Assembly: GCF_001274775.1 (NCBI RefSeq) | Contig: NZ_LGUE01000004.1 | Coordinates: 108,163-172,162, forward strand | Direction of reading: 5' to 3' | DNA length: 64,000 nucleotides | Source of the DNA: Rossellomorea marisflavi | Lineage (GTDB): Bacteria > Bacillota > Bacilli > Bacillales > Bacillaceae_B | Part shown: piece after piece, positions 1 to 8,036 of the stretch | How positions within the stretch are numbered: position 1 is the stretch's first letter | Layout: each line of letters starts with the position of its first letter | Notes under the pieces: model-generated | The model's database searches: none | What the model was told of the DNA's origin: nothing | What the model saw: the letters and a program-made list of their open reading frames with translations, nothing else | Translations under genes and position numbers: made by a program

Positions 1-26
1 CGGTATTCCACCAGTTTATTTTTCAT
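1..26 (-). CDS. 5' end of a leftward gene, possibly an Xre-family regulator (partial)
   Basis: Only the first codons lie in the window and read MKNKLVEY. The start is supported by GGAGGTAG just upstream and by a strong promoter with an inverted repeat in its spacer. The N-terminus resembles small Xre/Cro regulators, such as the one at 58971 in this window, which begins MLTNRVKELR and carries the same type of operator. The Xre assignment is inference from these few residues and the shared operator, so it is weak. Confidence 0.4.
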
Positions 27-45
27 GGTCTACCTCCTTGTTGTC

Positions 46-74
46 ATCATAAAGTAAAGGAAACTTTACGTCAA
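46..74 (-). promoter_or_regulatory. sigma-A promoter with GTAAAG/CTTTAC operator
   Basis: On the minus strand TTGACG (69-74) and TATGAT (46-51) are separated by exactly 17 nt. Within the spacer lies the inverted repeat GTAAAG-N4-CTTTAC (54-69). The 11-mer GGAAACTTTAC occurs twice as a direct repeat (59-69 and 75-85). The layout suggests autorepression of the leftward gene. The same hexamer pair recurs at 58906-58924 before an Xre gene. Confidence 0.6.
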
Positions 75-160
75 GGAAACTTTACATTTTACAAAATATG
101 AAACCATCACGTTGTGCATTTCGTAAATATATGAATCAATCATTTAAGGACGTGATCACT

Positions 161-1123
161 ATGATGCAAAACCAGATCAATCAGTATGAAGACATTTATA
201 CCACACTGAAAAAGCGCCTTCGCTGGCAGGTTTCCGATCACCAGGTACTCATGTTGACCGCCTCCATTTATTGTACGAATGATCATCCTTTCGACGTGGA
301 ACGCTTTATGGGCATAAGCGAGATGATCAAAAAAGAATCCGGTATGTTTTCACACATGAAATCGCAGTTGCGCTTCTCATGCGCTGCCCTTCTCGACGTA
401 AAAACCGAAGGTCCCCACCTGCAATTCGAACGCCTTCAATCCCTTTACAACCGGCTCATTGAGGCAGGATTCAAAAAGGGGGTCTACACTCACCTTGCCG
501 CCCTGGCGGTACTGGGGGAAGAAGAGATCGATCCAGATCTTCCAGAACGCGCGCTTACCCTTTATAAACGGATGGCAAAGGAGCATCTCTTCCTCACCGG
601 TCACAGCGACTATCCTTTCGCCATGCTTCTTGCAAAAAAGGGGCAGGAGAATATCGTGGACTATATCGAAACCTTTTATGATCAGTTGAACCACGAAGGC
701 TTCCGCAAGGGGAATGATCTTCAGACAATGAGCCATATCCTTTCCCTTCAGGAGGAAGAAGGACCGGAAGTCATGATCTCAAGAGCCCTGCGCATACACG
801 ATGCCCTTCGTTCTGAGGGGATCCGCATGAAACCGGCATACTATCCGCAAGTCGCCCTCCTGTCATTCGTCAAGGATGCAGACTGCGGGAGGATCCGTTC
901 CATATGGGATAACCTGAACAGCATCAAAGCCTTCAAATGGCATAAAGATGTGAATTTCATGATGGCCGTGAACTTCTATGTGAGTCATCACTTGGAGGAT
1001 GCTTCACTCGCCCAAACCAGCTTGTCGACGACGATCGAGACGCTGATCCAAGCACAGCAGACCGCCATGATTGCCACCTTGTCTGCAAGCGCCGTCATCA
1101 CAAGCTCGTCCAACGATTCATGA
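161..1123 (+). CDS. DUF4003 family protein
   Basis: This 320-aa soluble protein resembles the DUF4003 family of Firmicutes; no biochemical role is known to me. It is alpha-helical by inspection, with a stretch (YNRLIEAGFKKGVYTHLAAL) typical of the family. The reading frame is open from position 98, but the start is placed at ATG 161 because AAGGA lies 10 nt upstream; ATG 164 follows directly. There is no signal peptide or membrane segment. The stop overlaps the next start (ATGA at 1120), so it heads a translationally coupled three-gene operon with two membrane-anchored small proteins. Confidence 0.75.
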   Translation: MMQNQINQYEDIYTTLKKRLRWQVSDHQVLMLTASIYCTNDHPFDVERFMGISEMIKKESGMFSHMKSQLRFSCAALLDVKTEGPHLQFERLQSLYNRLIEAGFKKGVYTHLAALAVLGEEEIDPDLPERALTLYKRMAKEHLFLTGHSDYPFAMLLAKKGQENIVDYIETFYDQLNHEGFRKGNDLQTMSHILSLQEEEGPEVMISRALRIHDALRSEGIRMKPAYYPQVALLSFVKDADCGRIRSIWDNLNSIKAFKWHKDVNFMMAVNFYVSHHLEDASLAQTSLSTTIETLIQAQQTAMIATLSASAVITSSSNDS

Positions 1124-1337
1124 TGGAACTGCTGGCATTCGCCCTGCTCCCCCTCTCTGTGACATTGCTCATCATCATTGCAGGGATAAAATTAAAAAAA
1201 AAAAACGATCTCCCTCTCTCTTCTATACTCCTTTTGATGAGATCACCGGGCAGACTGAAGTGGAATTCCACGAAGAACAGGACATCCCGGCGGAAGAGGA
1301 GGAGACTGGAGACGAACCGGAAAGGACTCATCCATGA
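1120..1337 (+). CDS. DUF3951 family small membrane protein, interrupted by a frameshift at an A12 run
   Basis: The first frame encodes one N-terminal membrane helix (MMELLAFALLPLSVTLLIII). The conserved family tail, with YTPFDEITGQTEVEFHEE, lies in the -1 frame. The switch coincides with 12 consecutive A residues (1194-1205); one additional A would give a continuous protein of about 72 aa. The tail frame stops at 1337 and overlaps the next start as ATGA, and the upstream gene overlaps this start the same way. Both frames are thus tied into the operon. Either transcriptional slippage restores the product, the gene is a recent pseudogene, or an A was lost in sequencing. Without slippage the frame runs on to 1407. 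Confidence 0.7.
1194..1205 (+). other. Poly-A (A12) frameshift / slippage site
   Basis: Twelve consecutive A residues sit at the junction between the two frames of the DUF3951 gene. Homopolymers of nine or more A are known substrates for RNA polymerase slippage. Transcripts with 13 A (or 10) would join the two halves. Confidence 0.6.
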
Positions 1338-1948
1338 TCAGCAAAGTTCAATACATCATCATATTCATCTTCGCCATTATCTCAGGAATCACAGGAGGCT
1401 TTTTTGATCTTCCTTTTAGAGCATTGGCAATCGTGATTGCAGCCTCTGTCCTTTTCATTGCCTTGATCCCCTACGTATATTTTCTATACTGTTCCACCAA
1501 TACATCTAAAATCGAACAGTTTCTTTCTGCACGAAGAAGACAACCAATACTCGGCTTTTATTGGGCGCTGGGACAAGGGAATCCGGACCTTGTGAAAGGC
1601 CAGCTCGACAAGATTCTCGGAAAGTACAAGTCTCCCTCCCATCAAGCGGTTTTCCTCTTGGCCGAGGCTTCACGCCGAGGGGATGTACGGAGCGCTGCTT
1701 CCCGTATCCAACAAATAAAACAGCCTCCAATAAGGGAGTATTACGAGGTTCACATGTTGCTGGAGGAAGGACGATTTGAAGAAGCCAAAGGGAAGGCAGA
1801 TACCCTGCAAAAAGATTGGATGAAAGAAAGCATCCTCGGCCGACTCCACTCCCTTAACGGGGATGCAGAAGCAAGCAGGAACCATTACATACTCGCCGCT
1901 CAATGCTGTAAAGGGGTTCAGCGGTATCTTCTGGAGGGGATGTACTGA
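1334..1948 (+). CDS. Membrane-anchored protein with TPR-like helical domain
   Basis: The 204-aa protein has two N-terminal membrane segments (about residues 7-24 and 28-50), then a basic stretch and a soluble helical region with alternating short helices (ALGQGNPDLVKGQ, AEASRRGDVRSAA, LEEGRFEEAKGKA) typical of TPR or Sel1-like repeats. I do not recognise a named family. It is the last gene of the DUF4003 operon and overlaps the upstream stop by 4 nt. A scaffolding role with its two neighbours is plausible but purely inferred. Confidence 0.65.
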   Translation: MISKVQYIIIFIFAIISGITGGFFDLPFRALAIVIAASVLFIALIPYVYFLYCSTNTSKIEQFLSARRRQPILGFYWALGQGNPDLVKGQLDKILGKYKSPSHQAVFLLAEASRRGDVRSAASRIQQIKQPPIREYYEVHMLLEEGRFEEAKGKADTLQKDWMKESILGRLHSLNGDAEASRNHYILAAQCCKGVQRYLLEGMY

Positions 1949-2051
1949 TTTAGAGCACACAAATGAAAGGAATACACACGTGTTAGTTAGAAGCATCGGA
2001 TTACGTAAATGTTGAAAAGTATAGGACTTGAACCACGCTTTGAAGTACGAC

Positions 2052-2102
2052 AAAAAACCGGGCGCATCCATTCCATTCAGGAATAGGGAGCGCCCGGTTT
2101 TT
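2052..2102. terminator. Bidirectional rho-independent terminator
   Basis: AAAAAACCGGGCGC pairs with GCGCCCGGTTTTTT across a 22-nt loop. It lies between convergent genes ending at 1948 and 2108 and can serve both. Confidence 0.8.
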
Positions 2103-2107
2103 GCATT

Positions 2108-3037
2108 CTACTTCACTTTGATGATGATCTTCCCTTTTGCATGATGGGTTTCACTCAGGGCATGGGCATCCTTCAAGCCTTGTTCACTGAGGTCGAATGT
2201 CTCACCTATTACCGGTTTGAGCTCTCCCTTTTCATATAGGTCTGCCAGCTTCTTCAGCTGTTCGCCGTTCGGCTCCAGCCACAGGGATTTCGTTGTGAAA
2301 TCGGCTGAATACTTTTCAGGGGGCTGATCGGCAATGGAGACGAGCTTACCACCCTTTTTCAATACCTTGAAGCTGTCCTCCTGAACCTTGCCACCCATCG
2401 TATCGACGACAAGATCATAGTCTGATAAGAGCTCGCTGAAATCCTGCTCGCGGTAGTTGATGAATTCGTCTGCACCGAGGGAACGGACAAACTGCTCATT
2501 TTTACCACTCGCAGTCGTAGCGACATAGGCACCAAAGCTCTTAGCAATTTGAATGGCATAACTTCCGACTCCTCCTGATCCTGCATGGATCAATACCTTG
2601 TCGCCTTTTTTGATTTCACCAAAATCAACCACACACTGCCAGGCCGTCAATCCAGCAAGTGGGATCGCCGCTGCTTCTTCGTAGCTCATGGAATCAGGCA
2701 TGGGTGCCAGCAGATGGGCATCCACCGGAACATACTCTGCATAAGTCCCCTGATTCGTCGTTTCCGGACGGGCGAATACCCGGTCCCCTACGGAATAGTC
2801 GCTGACGTTCTTACCGATTTCAGAAATGGTGCCGGCTACATCCCAGCCCAGGATAATCGGGAATTCAAAGTCAAGCATCTGTTTCAAGTATCCCTCTCTC
2901 AGCTTCCAGTCGATGGGATTGATTGCCGTCGCATGGTTCTCTACCAGCACCTGATCATCACCGATTGCCGGCTTATCCACTTCCTTTTCTTCCAAAACAT
3001 CCTTGCTTCCATATTGATTGATCACAATTGCTTTCAC
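2108..3037 (-). CDS. NADP-dependent MDR-family oxidoreductase (quinone oxidoreductase-like)
   Basis: A zinc-free medium-chain dehydrogenase/reductase of about 309 aa. The N-terminal GroES-like part contains NPIDWKLREG and GWDVAGTISEIG; the Rossmann part carries HAGSGGVGSYAIQIAK, the nucleotide-binding glycine motif. No catalytic or structural zinc cysteines are visible. Family members reduce quinones or enals with NADPH in the cytosol. The start is set at GTG 3037, with AAGGAGGA 8 nt upstream and the usual VKAIVI N-terminus, rather than at the upstream ATG 3064, which would add nine non-family residues. It is monocistronic. Confidence 0.85.
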   Translation of the reverse strand: MKAIVINQYGSKDVLEEKEVDKPAIGDDQVLVENHATAINPIDWKLREGYLKQMLDFEFPIILGWDVAGTISEIGKNVSDYSVGDRVFARPETTNQGTYAEYVPVDAHLLAPMPDSMSYEEAAAIPLAGLTAWQCVVDFGEIKKGDKVLIHAGSGGVGSYAIQIAKSFGAYVATTASGKNEQFVRSLGADEFINYREQDFSELLSDYDLVVDTMGGKVQEDSFKVLKKGGKLVSIADQPPEKYSADFTTKSLWLEPNGEQLKKLADLYEKGELKPVIGETFDLSEQGLKDAHALSETHHAKGKIIIKVK

Positions 3038-3151
3038 AGTGGCTTCCTCCTTCATAATCTTCATACGGTATATGTTCCCTCAACCTGAATAAGAATAAAC
3101 ACAGGAACTTCAAGGTTCATTTGTTGGCGTCACCGCTTCATTTGAGGTAAC

Positions 3152-3177
3152 GTTTAAGCTACATATAGAGAGGGAAA
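3152..3177 (+). promoter_or_regulatory. Sigma-B-like promoter upstream of gabD
   Basis: GTTTAA (3152-3157), 14 nt, GGGAAA (3172-3177) matches the general-stress consensus GTTTAA-N12-14-GGGWAW. The predicted start site is about 40 nt before the gabD start. Confidence 0.55.
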
Positions 3178-3221
3178 ACTCTCACTATCTCATCAACCAA
3201 TCAATTCAGGAGGTTCATTTA

Positions 3222-4640
3222 ATGGAAAAGTATGCCTTATTGATCAATGGTCAACAAACCGGTCAGGATCTCGACACGATCGAGGTCGTGAATCCCGCCA
3301 CATCCGAGGTGATTGCCACCGTTCCGAACGGGAGCACGAAGGAAGCAAAGAAAGCTGTCGATGCTGCTTCTGAAGCGTTTAAAAGCTGGAGTGCACACTC
3401 TGCCTACGAGCGGAGCGAACTGGTGCGGAAATGGCATGATCTCATTCATGAAAACCGTGAAGATCTTGCCCGCACCATGACGCTCGAGCAAGGAAAGCCC
3501 CTTAAAGAAGCCCTTGGGGAAATCGACTATGCCAACGGATATATTTCATGGTTTGCAGAAGAAGGGAAACGGGTTTATGGAGAGCAGATCCCGGCTACCC
3601 AGCGGGATAAGCGCATGTTCGTGACGAAGCAGCCTGTAGGTGTCGTGGCCGTCATCACGCCGTGGAATTTCCCTGCTGCAATGATTACACGTAAGGTCGC
3701 CCCTGCATTAGCGGCGGGATGCACCGTCGTCATCAAACCGGCTGAACTCACACCGCTGACAGCCTTCAAACTTGCCCATCTGGCTGAAGAAGCCGGCATA
3801 CCGAAAGGCGTCATTAATGTTGTCAGTGGTGACTCCAAAACCATCGGGGAAGCATGGACAGATGATACGCGCGTCCGCAAGCTCACGTTCACAGGCTCAA
3901 CACCCGTCGGTAAAATCCTCATGAAAAACTCTGCGGATACGATGAAGAAGATCTCCCTTGAGCTTGGCGGCCACGCTCCATCCATCGTGACCCAGGATGC
4001 GGATCTTGATAAGGCCGTCAAAGGTGTGGTGGCTTCCAAATACCGCAACGCCGGCCAAACCTGCGTATGCACCAATCGCATATATGTCCATGAATCCATC
4101 GTAGATCAATTCACTGAAAAATATGTTGCAGAGGTCAAAAAGCTGAAGGTCGGAAACGGACTGGACGAAGGCATAGACATCGGCCCCCTCATTGATGACC
4201 GTGCTGTAGATAAAGTAAAAAAACACATTGAAGATGCCGCGGATAAAGGAGCTAAAATCGAGACCGGCGGAAGCGTGAAAGAAGGGCTGTTCTTTGAGCC
4301 CACCGTACTCACCGGTGTAACGGACGATATGCTCTGCATGAGCGAAGAAACATTCGGCCCCCTTGCCCCGATCACCACGTTCAAAACGGAAGAAGAAGCC
4401 GTTGAGCGCGCCAACGATTCCATCTATGGTCTCGCAGCGTATGTGTTTACGGAAAACATCTCCCGGGGAATTGCCATCTGTGAGCAGTTGGAATACGGGA
4501 TTGTCGGATTGAATGACGGTGGCCCATCCGCTCCTCAGGCACCGTTCGGCGGATTCAAACAGAGCGGCCTTGGCCGGGAAGGCGGCCATCAGGGAATGGA
4601 CGAATACCTGGAAGTGAAATATATTTCTGTCGGATTATAA
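3222..4640 (+). CDS. gabD: NAD(P)-dependent succinate-semialdehyde dehydrogenase
   Basis: A full-length 472-aa aldehyde dehydrogenase. Visible motifs are FTGSTPVGK (cofactor loop), LELGGHAPS (general base Glu) and [10 protein letters not shown] with the nucleophile at Cys281. The paired cysteines CVC are typical of GabD-type enzymes, which oxidise succinate semialdehyde to succinate in the GABA shunt. AGGAGG precedes the ATG. No gabT or gabR is adjacent, and the upstream promoter looks sigma-B-like, which suggests general stress expression. The exact substrate remains inference; a broader aldehyde dehydrogenase is the alternative. Confidence 0.88.
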   Translation: MEKYALLINGQQTGQDLDTIEVVNPATSEVIATVPNGSTKEAKKAVDAASEAFKSWSAHSAYERSELVRKWHDLIHENREDLARTMTLEQGKPLKEALGEIDYANGYISWFAEEGKRVYGEQIPATQRDKRMFVTKQPVGVVAVITPWNFPAAMITRKVAPALAAGCTVVIKPAELTPLTAFKLAHLAEEAGIPKGVINVVSGDSKTIGEAWTDDTRVRKLTFTGSTPVGKILMKNSADTMKKISLELGGHAPSIVTQDADLDKAVKGVVASKYRNAGQTCVCTNRIYVHESIVDQFTEKYVAEVKKLKVGNGLDEGIDIGPLIDDRAVDKVKKHIEDAADKGAKIETGGSVKEGLFFEPTVLTGVTDDMLCMSEETFGPLAPITTFKTEEEAVERANDSIYGLAAYVFTENISRGIAICEQLEYGIVGLNDGGPSAPQAPFGGFKQSGLGREGGHQGMDEYLEVKYISVGL

Positions 4641-4651
4641 TCCTTTTCGCG

Positions 4652-4825
4652 TGGCTGAGACAAACGTGTTTTAGTCACCGAACAACCCGGATTCATCTGC
4701 CTGCGATCAGGCAAATGAATTCGGGTTTTTATTTTGTTCCAGTACCAATACGATTATATGGTTTCCAGCAGCGGTTGATTGGAGTGCAAGACGAAGACTC
4801 CCGCGGAAACCGAAGTCTTGCACAG
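4652..4825 (+). repeat. Dispersed intergenic repeat, copy 1 (longest)
   Basis: This fills most of the 332-nt gap 4641-4972. It begins GGCTGAGACAAACGTGTTTTAG, runs into a terminator hairpin, then has GTTTCCAGCAG and a second inverted repeat GTGCAAGAC (4784-4792)/GTCTTGCAC (4815-4823). Related copies occur at 11302-11381 and 59690-59831 on the other strand. I see no coding potential. Confidence 0.6.
4684..4730 (+). terminator. Terminator of gabD
   Basis: AACCCGGATTCAT and ATGAATTCGGGTT form the stem with an inner TGCCTG/CAGGCA, followed by TTTTT. It forms the core of the dispersed repeat. Confidence 0.75.
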
Positions 4826-4972
4826 AAATCATGAGCGGTATAAAGAACCTATACTGATCGTGTTCGTCATTCAATGGTCCTTTTTAGTATTGTCCCACCC
4901 TCTTTTTTTGTTGACCTTCACGTAGCGTCCTGGATTACAGTGAAAGCTATCAACAGAAAGGAGAGTGACAGA

Positions 4973-5377
4973 ATGGAAGCCTATCCGATGCCCATGTTTG
5001 TGAAAATGGAAGTGAGAGATATCGAGCGTTCAGTGAAATGGTACAAAGATGTCCTGGAATTCAACGAGGTCTATTGTCATAGAGGGGAGGAAAACCAGAT
5101 CGTAATGGTCCATATCCGCGGTGAAAGATACCAGGACCTTATGCTGATTCCGGCGGGATCCCCTGTTCTTCCTGAAGGATTCACCATCAACCTGCAATGG
5201 AAGGACGTTGATCTGACTGCCAAGCAGGCACCCGAGTCCAATATTATGGAAGGGCCAGCCGATCGTCCATGGAATGCAAGGGAATTGGTCCTGATCGACC
5301 CGGATGGCTACAAGCTGACACTATCGGAATTGCTTCATAGGGGGATGTCGTTCGATGAAGTCAGGAAGGGATTCTAA
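4973..5377 (+). CDS. VOC superfamily (glyoxalase/dioxygenase-like) protein
   Basis: A 134-aa single-module vicinal-oxygen-chelate protein: an N-terminal beta-alpha-beta with FVKMEVRDIERSVKWYKDVL and a C-terminal strand with LVLIDPDGYKLTLSE, the usual DPDG turn. The ORF is open from 4874, but AAAGGAG 9 nt before ATG 4973 and the family N-terminus place the start there. The ligand is unknown; the group includes glyoxalases, dioxygenases and antibiotic-binding proteins. It is separated by a T-box leader from brnQ and appears monocistronic. Confidence 0.8.
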   Translation: MEAYPMPMFVKMEVRDIERSVKWYKDVLEFNEVYCHRGEENQIVMVHIRGERYQDLMLIPAGSPVLPEGFTINLQWKDVDLTAKQAPESNIMEGPADRPWNARELVLIDPDGYKLTLSELLHRGMSFDEVRKGF

Positions 5378-5469
5378 GCGTTTACAGGCTACCTGTCAAT
5401 ATGTCAGAATAAATACTATATTTAAAAAACGAATTGACGAACGAATTCTTTATGTGCTAGATTACTACT

Positions 5470-5736
5470 ATAGTAAATGTCAACGACGGGAAAGAGTAGA
5501 TCGGGACACTGTTGCAAAGAGAGCCGGCATTTGGTGGGAGCAGGCGAACGGTACCCTATTGAAAATCATCCCTGAGACGCAGTGCCGAACGGAGTAAGCA
5601 CTGCCGGTTTTCCACCGTTAACAGGAAGACGTATGTTGGTACGTTCAAGTGTCGCTTGCTTTTTTTAGCAGGCGGAATTCGGGTGGTAACGCGGGTATAA
5701 GCTCGTCCCTTTAGATTTGAGGGGCGGGCTTTTTTG
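5470..5736 (+). ncRNA. T-box leader controlling brnQ, probable Ile specifier
   Basis: The 389-nt gap before brnQ holds a T-box. Visible landmarks are AGTA and AGAGAG early in stem I, GGTGGGAGCAGGC, then GAAAATC with ATC (5565-5567) in the specifier position, and the T-box core GGGTGGTAACGCGGG (5681-5695). The terminator AGCTCGTCCCT/AGGGGCGGGCT with a T run (5700-5736) follows. Uncharged tRNA pairing with the core would favour antitermination. An Ile codon suits a branched-chain amino acid carrier. The specifier reading is inferred by position. Confidence 0.85.
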
Positions 5737-5766
5737 TTTTTCCAGGATAGAATCAGGAGGTTCAAC

Positions 5767-7089
5767 ATGACGAATAAAAAACATATGATCATAGCAGGAT
5801 TCATGCTCTTTTCCCTCTTCTTCGGGGCAGGGAATCTGATTTTCCCTCCCACGCTTGGCATGGAATCGGGCAATGCGTTCATTCCAGCAATCACCGGCTT
5901 CATTCTCTCAGCGGTATTCCTACCCCTCATTACGATCATCACCGTTTCTCTTTCGAAGAATGGGCTTTTATCGATCGGTGAGCGGGTTCATCCCCTTTTC
6001 GGAATGATCTTCGCTGTCATCGTCTACTTGTCCATCGGCGCTTTTTACGGGATACCCAGGGCCGCCAACGTCGCGTTCGAGCTTGGATTCGAACAGATCC
6101 TTCCCGTACAGGGACATATGCCGCTCTTCTTATTCTCGCTCATTTTCTTCGGTCTGACATTTGTGATCTGTCTGAATCCGAAGAAGGCGATCGACCTAGT
6201 AGGACAGTGGCTCACGCCCGCTCTGCTCATCGTATTGGCTTTTCTATTCATCAAGGCCTTTTTCACCTATTCCTACGGGGAAGCACCGACTTCAGTAAAG
6301 TTCCAAGACTCCCCTTTCCTTACGGGATTCATTGAAGGCTATTATACGATGGATGCCATCGCAGCCCTTGCTTTCGGCATCGTCATCATAAATGGGTTCC
6401 GCTCCAAAGGAATGAGCAAACGGAGTGAGCTTGTGAAGGGGACGATCGGTGCAGGATCGATCGCCGCTGTGGGACTCATCCTTGTTTACGTGTCCCTTGG
6501 ATGGATCGGTAGGGTCATCCCGGCTGACCAGGCAGTGGCCAATGGCGCAGAGCTTTTGGTACTGGCCTCAGGACAACTTTTCGGTCCGAGCGGAAATCTG
6601 ATTTTTGGTGCAATCGTGATACTTGCCTGCCTGACAACCTGTGTCGGCCTGATCAACGCATGCGCCCAATTTTTCCAAGAGCGCTTCACCGCCCTTTCCT
6701 ATAAAGGGTATGTCGGGGTATTCACCTTGATCGGGCTTCTCTTTACGAACCTGGGATTGAATATGATCCTCAAGATTGCCGGACCTCTTCTATCCTTGAT
6801 CTACCCTGTAGCCATCGTTCTGGTCGTCCTCTCCCTTGCCCAGCACTTCCTGGGGAAAAGCAGGAGGATGTTCATCCTATCGGTGGGGATGACGGGTGCG
6901 TTTTCACTTTATGAAACGTTCCACAGTTTCAATCTGGTTCCAAAGGTTCTGGAACAGGCCGTTGACTGGATCCCTCTATCGGCAAATGGGTTGGAGTGGA
7001 CCCTTCCCGCTCTTCTCTGTGCCATCATCGGCTTTGTGTGGGACCACATTTCCGGTTACAGGCGTACGAGTGAACAGTGGCATGGATAA
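5767..7089 (+). CDS. brnQ: Branched-chain amino acid:cation symporter BrnQ
   Basis: A 440-aa integral membrane protein with about 12 hydrophobic segments. It starts with the family hallmark FGAGNLIFPP and contains KKAIDLVGQWLTP and the ACLTTCVGLINACAQFF segment. BrnQ imports Ile, Leu and Val with Na+ or H+. The start is ATG 5767 with AGGAGG 6 nt upstream; the upstream frame would run back through the T-box terminator. Expression is likely raised when a branched-chain tRNA is uncharged. Confidence 0.92.
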   Translation: MTNKKHMIIAGFMLFSLFFGAGNLIFPPTLGMESGNAFIPAITGFILSAVFLPLITIITVSLSKNGLLSIGERVHPLFGMIFAVIVYLSIGAFYGIPRAANVAFELGFEQILPVQGHMPLFLFSLIFFGLTFVICLNPKKAIDLVGQWLTPALLIVLAFLFIKAFFTYSYGEAPTSVKFQDSPFLTGFIEGYYTMDAIAALAFGIVIINGFRSKGMSKRSELVKGTIGAGSIAAVGLILVYVSLGWIGRVIPADQAVANGAELLVLASGQLFGPSGNLIFGAIVILACLTTCVGLINACAQFFQERFTALSYKGYVGVFTLIGLLFTNLGLNMILKIAGPLLSLIYPVAIVLVVLSLAQHFLGKSRRMFILSVGMTGAFSLYETFHSFNLVPKVLEQAVDWIPLSANGLEWTLPALLCAIIGFVWDHISGYRRTSEQWHG

Positions 7090-7092
7090 ACG

Positions 7093-7127
7093 AAAGGCAA
7101 GGTGTCTTCACGACACCTTGCCTTTTA
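7093..7127 (+). terminator. Terminator of brnQ
   Basis: AAAGGCAAGGTGTC / GACACCTTGCCTTTT with a 5-nt loop. It overlaps the end of the convergent ABC gene. Confidence 0.8.
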
Positions 7128-8036
7128 TTCTTGACGTTCCTTTTCAAGGAAGATCTCTTCAAGTGTAGGTTCATCGACTTCCACTCGGTAAACGTCGACC
7201 TTGATCCGGTTAAGGACGCGGATGATTTCCGCAATCTTCTTCTCCTCCTGTACAACTACATGAAAATGGGTGTCCTCCATTTCTACATCACGACCATTGA
7301 TGGTAAGCCATTGTTCCAGATCCTCTTGATCACGTACAGGGATGGCTGAATGTTTGACTTTCACTTCAATATTCGAGCGGTAAAATGCCCTCAGCTCTTC
7401 CATCGTGCCGCTTTTTATAATCCGCCCCTCCTTCATGATGGCAAGACGGTTACAGATCTTTTCCACTTCGTCGAGATTATGAGACGTCATGAAGATCGTC
7501 TTACCCTGTTTCTGCAGGGAACGGATCAGGTGCTGAATCTGCAGGACCGACTCTGCGTCCATTCCTGAAGTCGGTTCATCAAGGAAGATCAATTCAGGAT
7601 CATGGATGATCGCCTGTGCCACTCCAAGCTTCTTCTTCATACCGAAGGAGAACTTGGAGGTTTTTTTATGCTCGTGCCCTTCAAGGCCAACGGCGGCCAG
7701 CACCGACATGCACGTTTCCTTGGCCACCTTCTTCCCCGATACACCGGCAAGGAACTGCAGATGCTTCAGTGCGGTCATGGATTGATAGAATGTTGAATAA
7801 TCAGGCATGACGCCGATCTTGTGCTTGATGGCATTGTGATCCTCCTCTTCTCCCAGGAGGGAATAGCTACCGGAAGTTGGGATCACGATGCCGGTCAGCA
7901 TGTTGATGAACGTTGATTTCCCAGCTCCATTCCTCCCGAGGAACCCGAAGATTTCCCCTTTCTCCACCGTGAGATCGATTCCTTTGACTACCTGATTTTT
8001 CCCGAATGACTTCGTCAGCCCTTTCGTTGTAATCAT
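7125..8036 (-). CDS. ABC transporter ATP-binding protein (ABC-2 type exporter)
   Basis: A 303-aa ATPase with Walker A GRNGAGKST, Walker B LIFLDEPTSG and a divergent signature FSFGMKKKLG in place of LSGGQ, then an extra C-terminal domain usual in CcmA/DrrA-like exporters. The start at ATG 8036 has AGGAGG 8 nt upstream, and this A overlaps the TGA of the permease gene (TGATG). The ATG at 8042 lies too close to the ribosome site. It forms a pair with the upstream permease; the cargo is unknown. The divergent two-component system could sense the substrate. Confidence 0.85.
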   Translation of the reverse strand: MITTKGLTKSFGKNQVVKGIDLTVEKGEIFGFLGRNGAGKSTFINMLTGIVIPTSGSYSLLGEEEDHNAIKHKIGVMPDYSTFYQSMTALKHLQFLAGVSGKKVAKETCMSVLAAVGLEGHEHKKTSKFSFGMKKKLGVAQAIIHDPELIFLDEPTSGMDAESVLQIQHLIRSLQKQGKTIFMTSHNLDEVEKICNRLAIMKEGRIIKSGTMEELRAFYRSNIEVKVKHSAIPVRDQEDLEQWLTINGRDVEMEDTHFHVVVQEEKKIAEIIRVLNRIKVDVYRVEVDEPTLEEIFLEKERQE

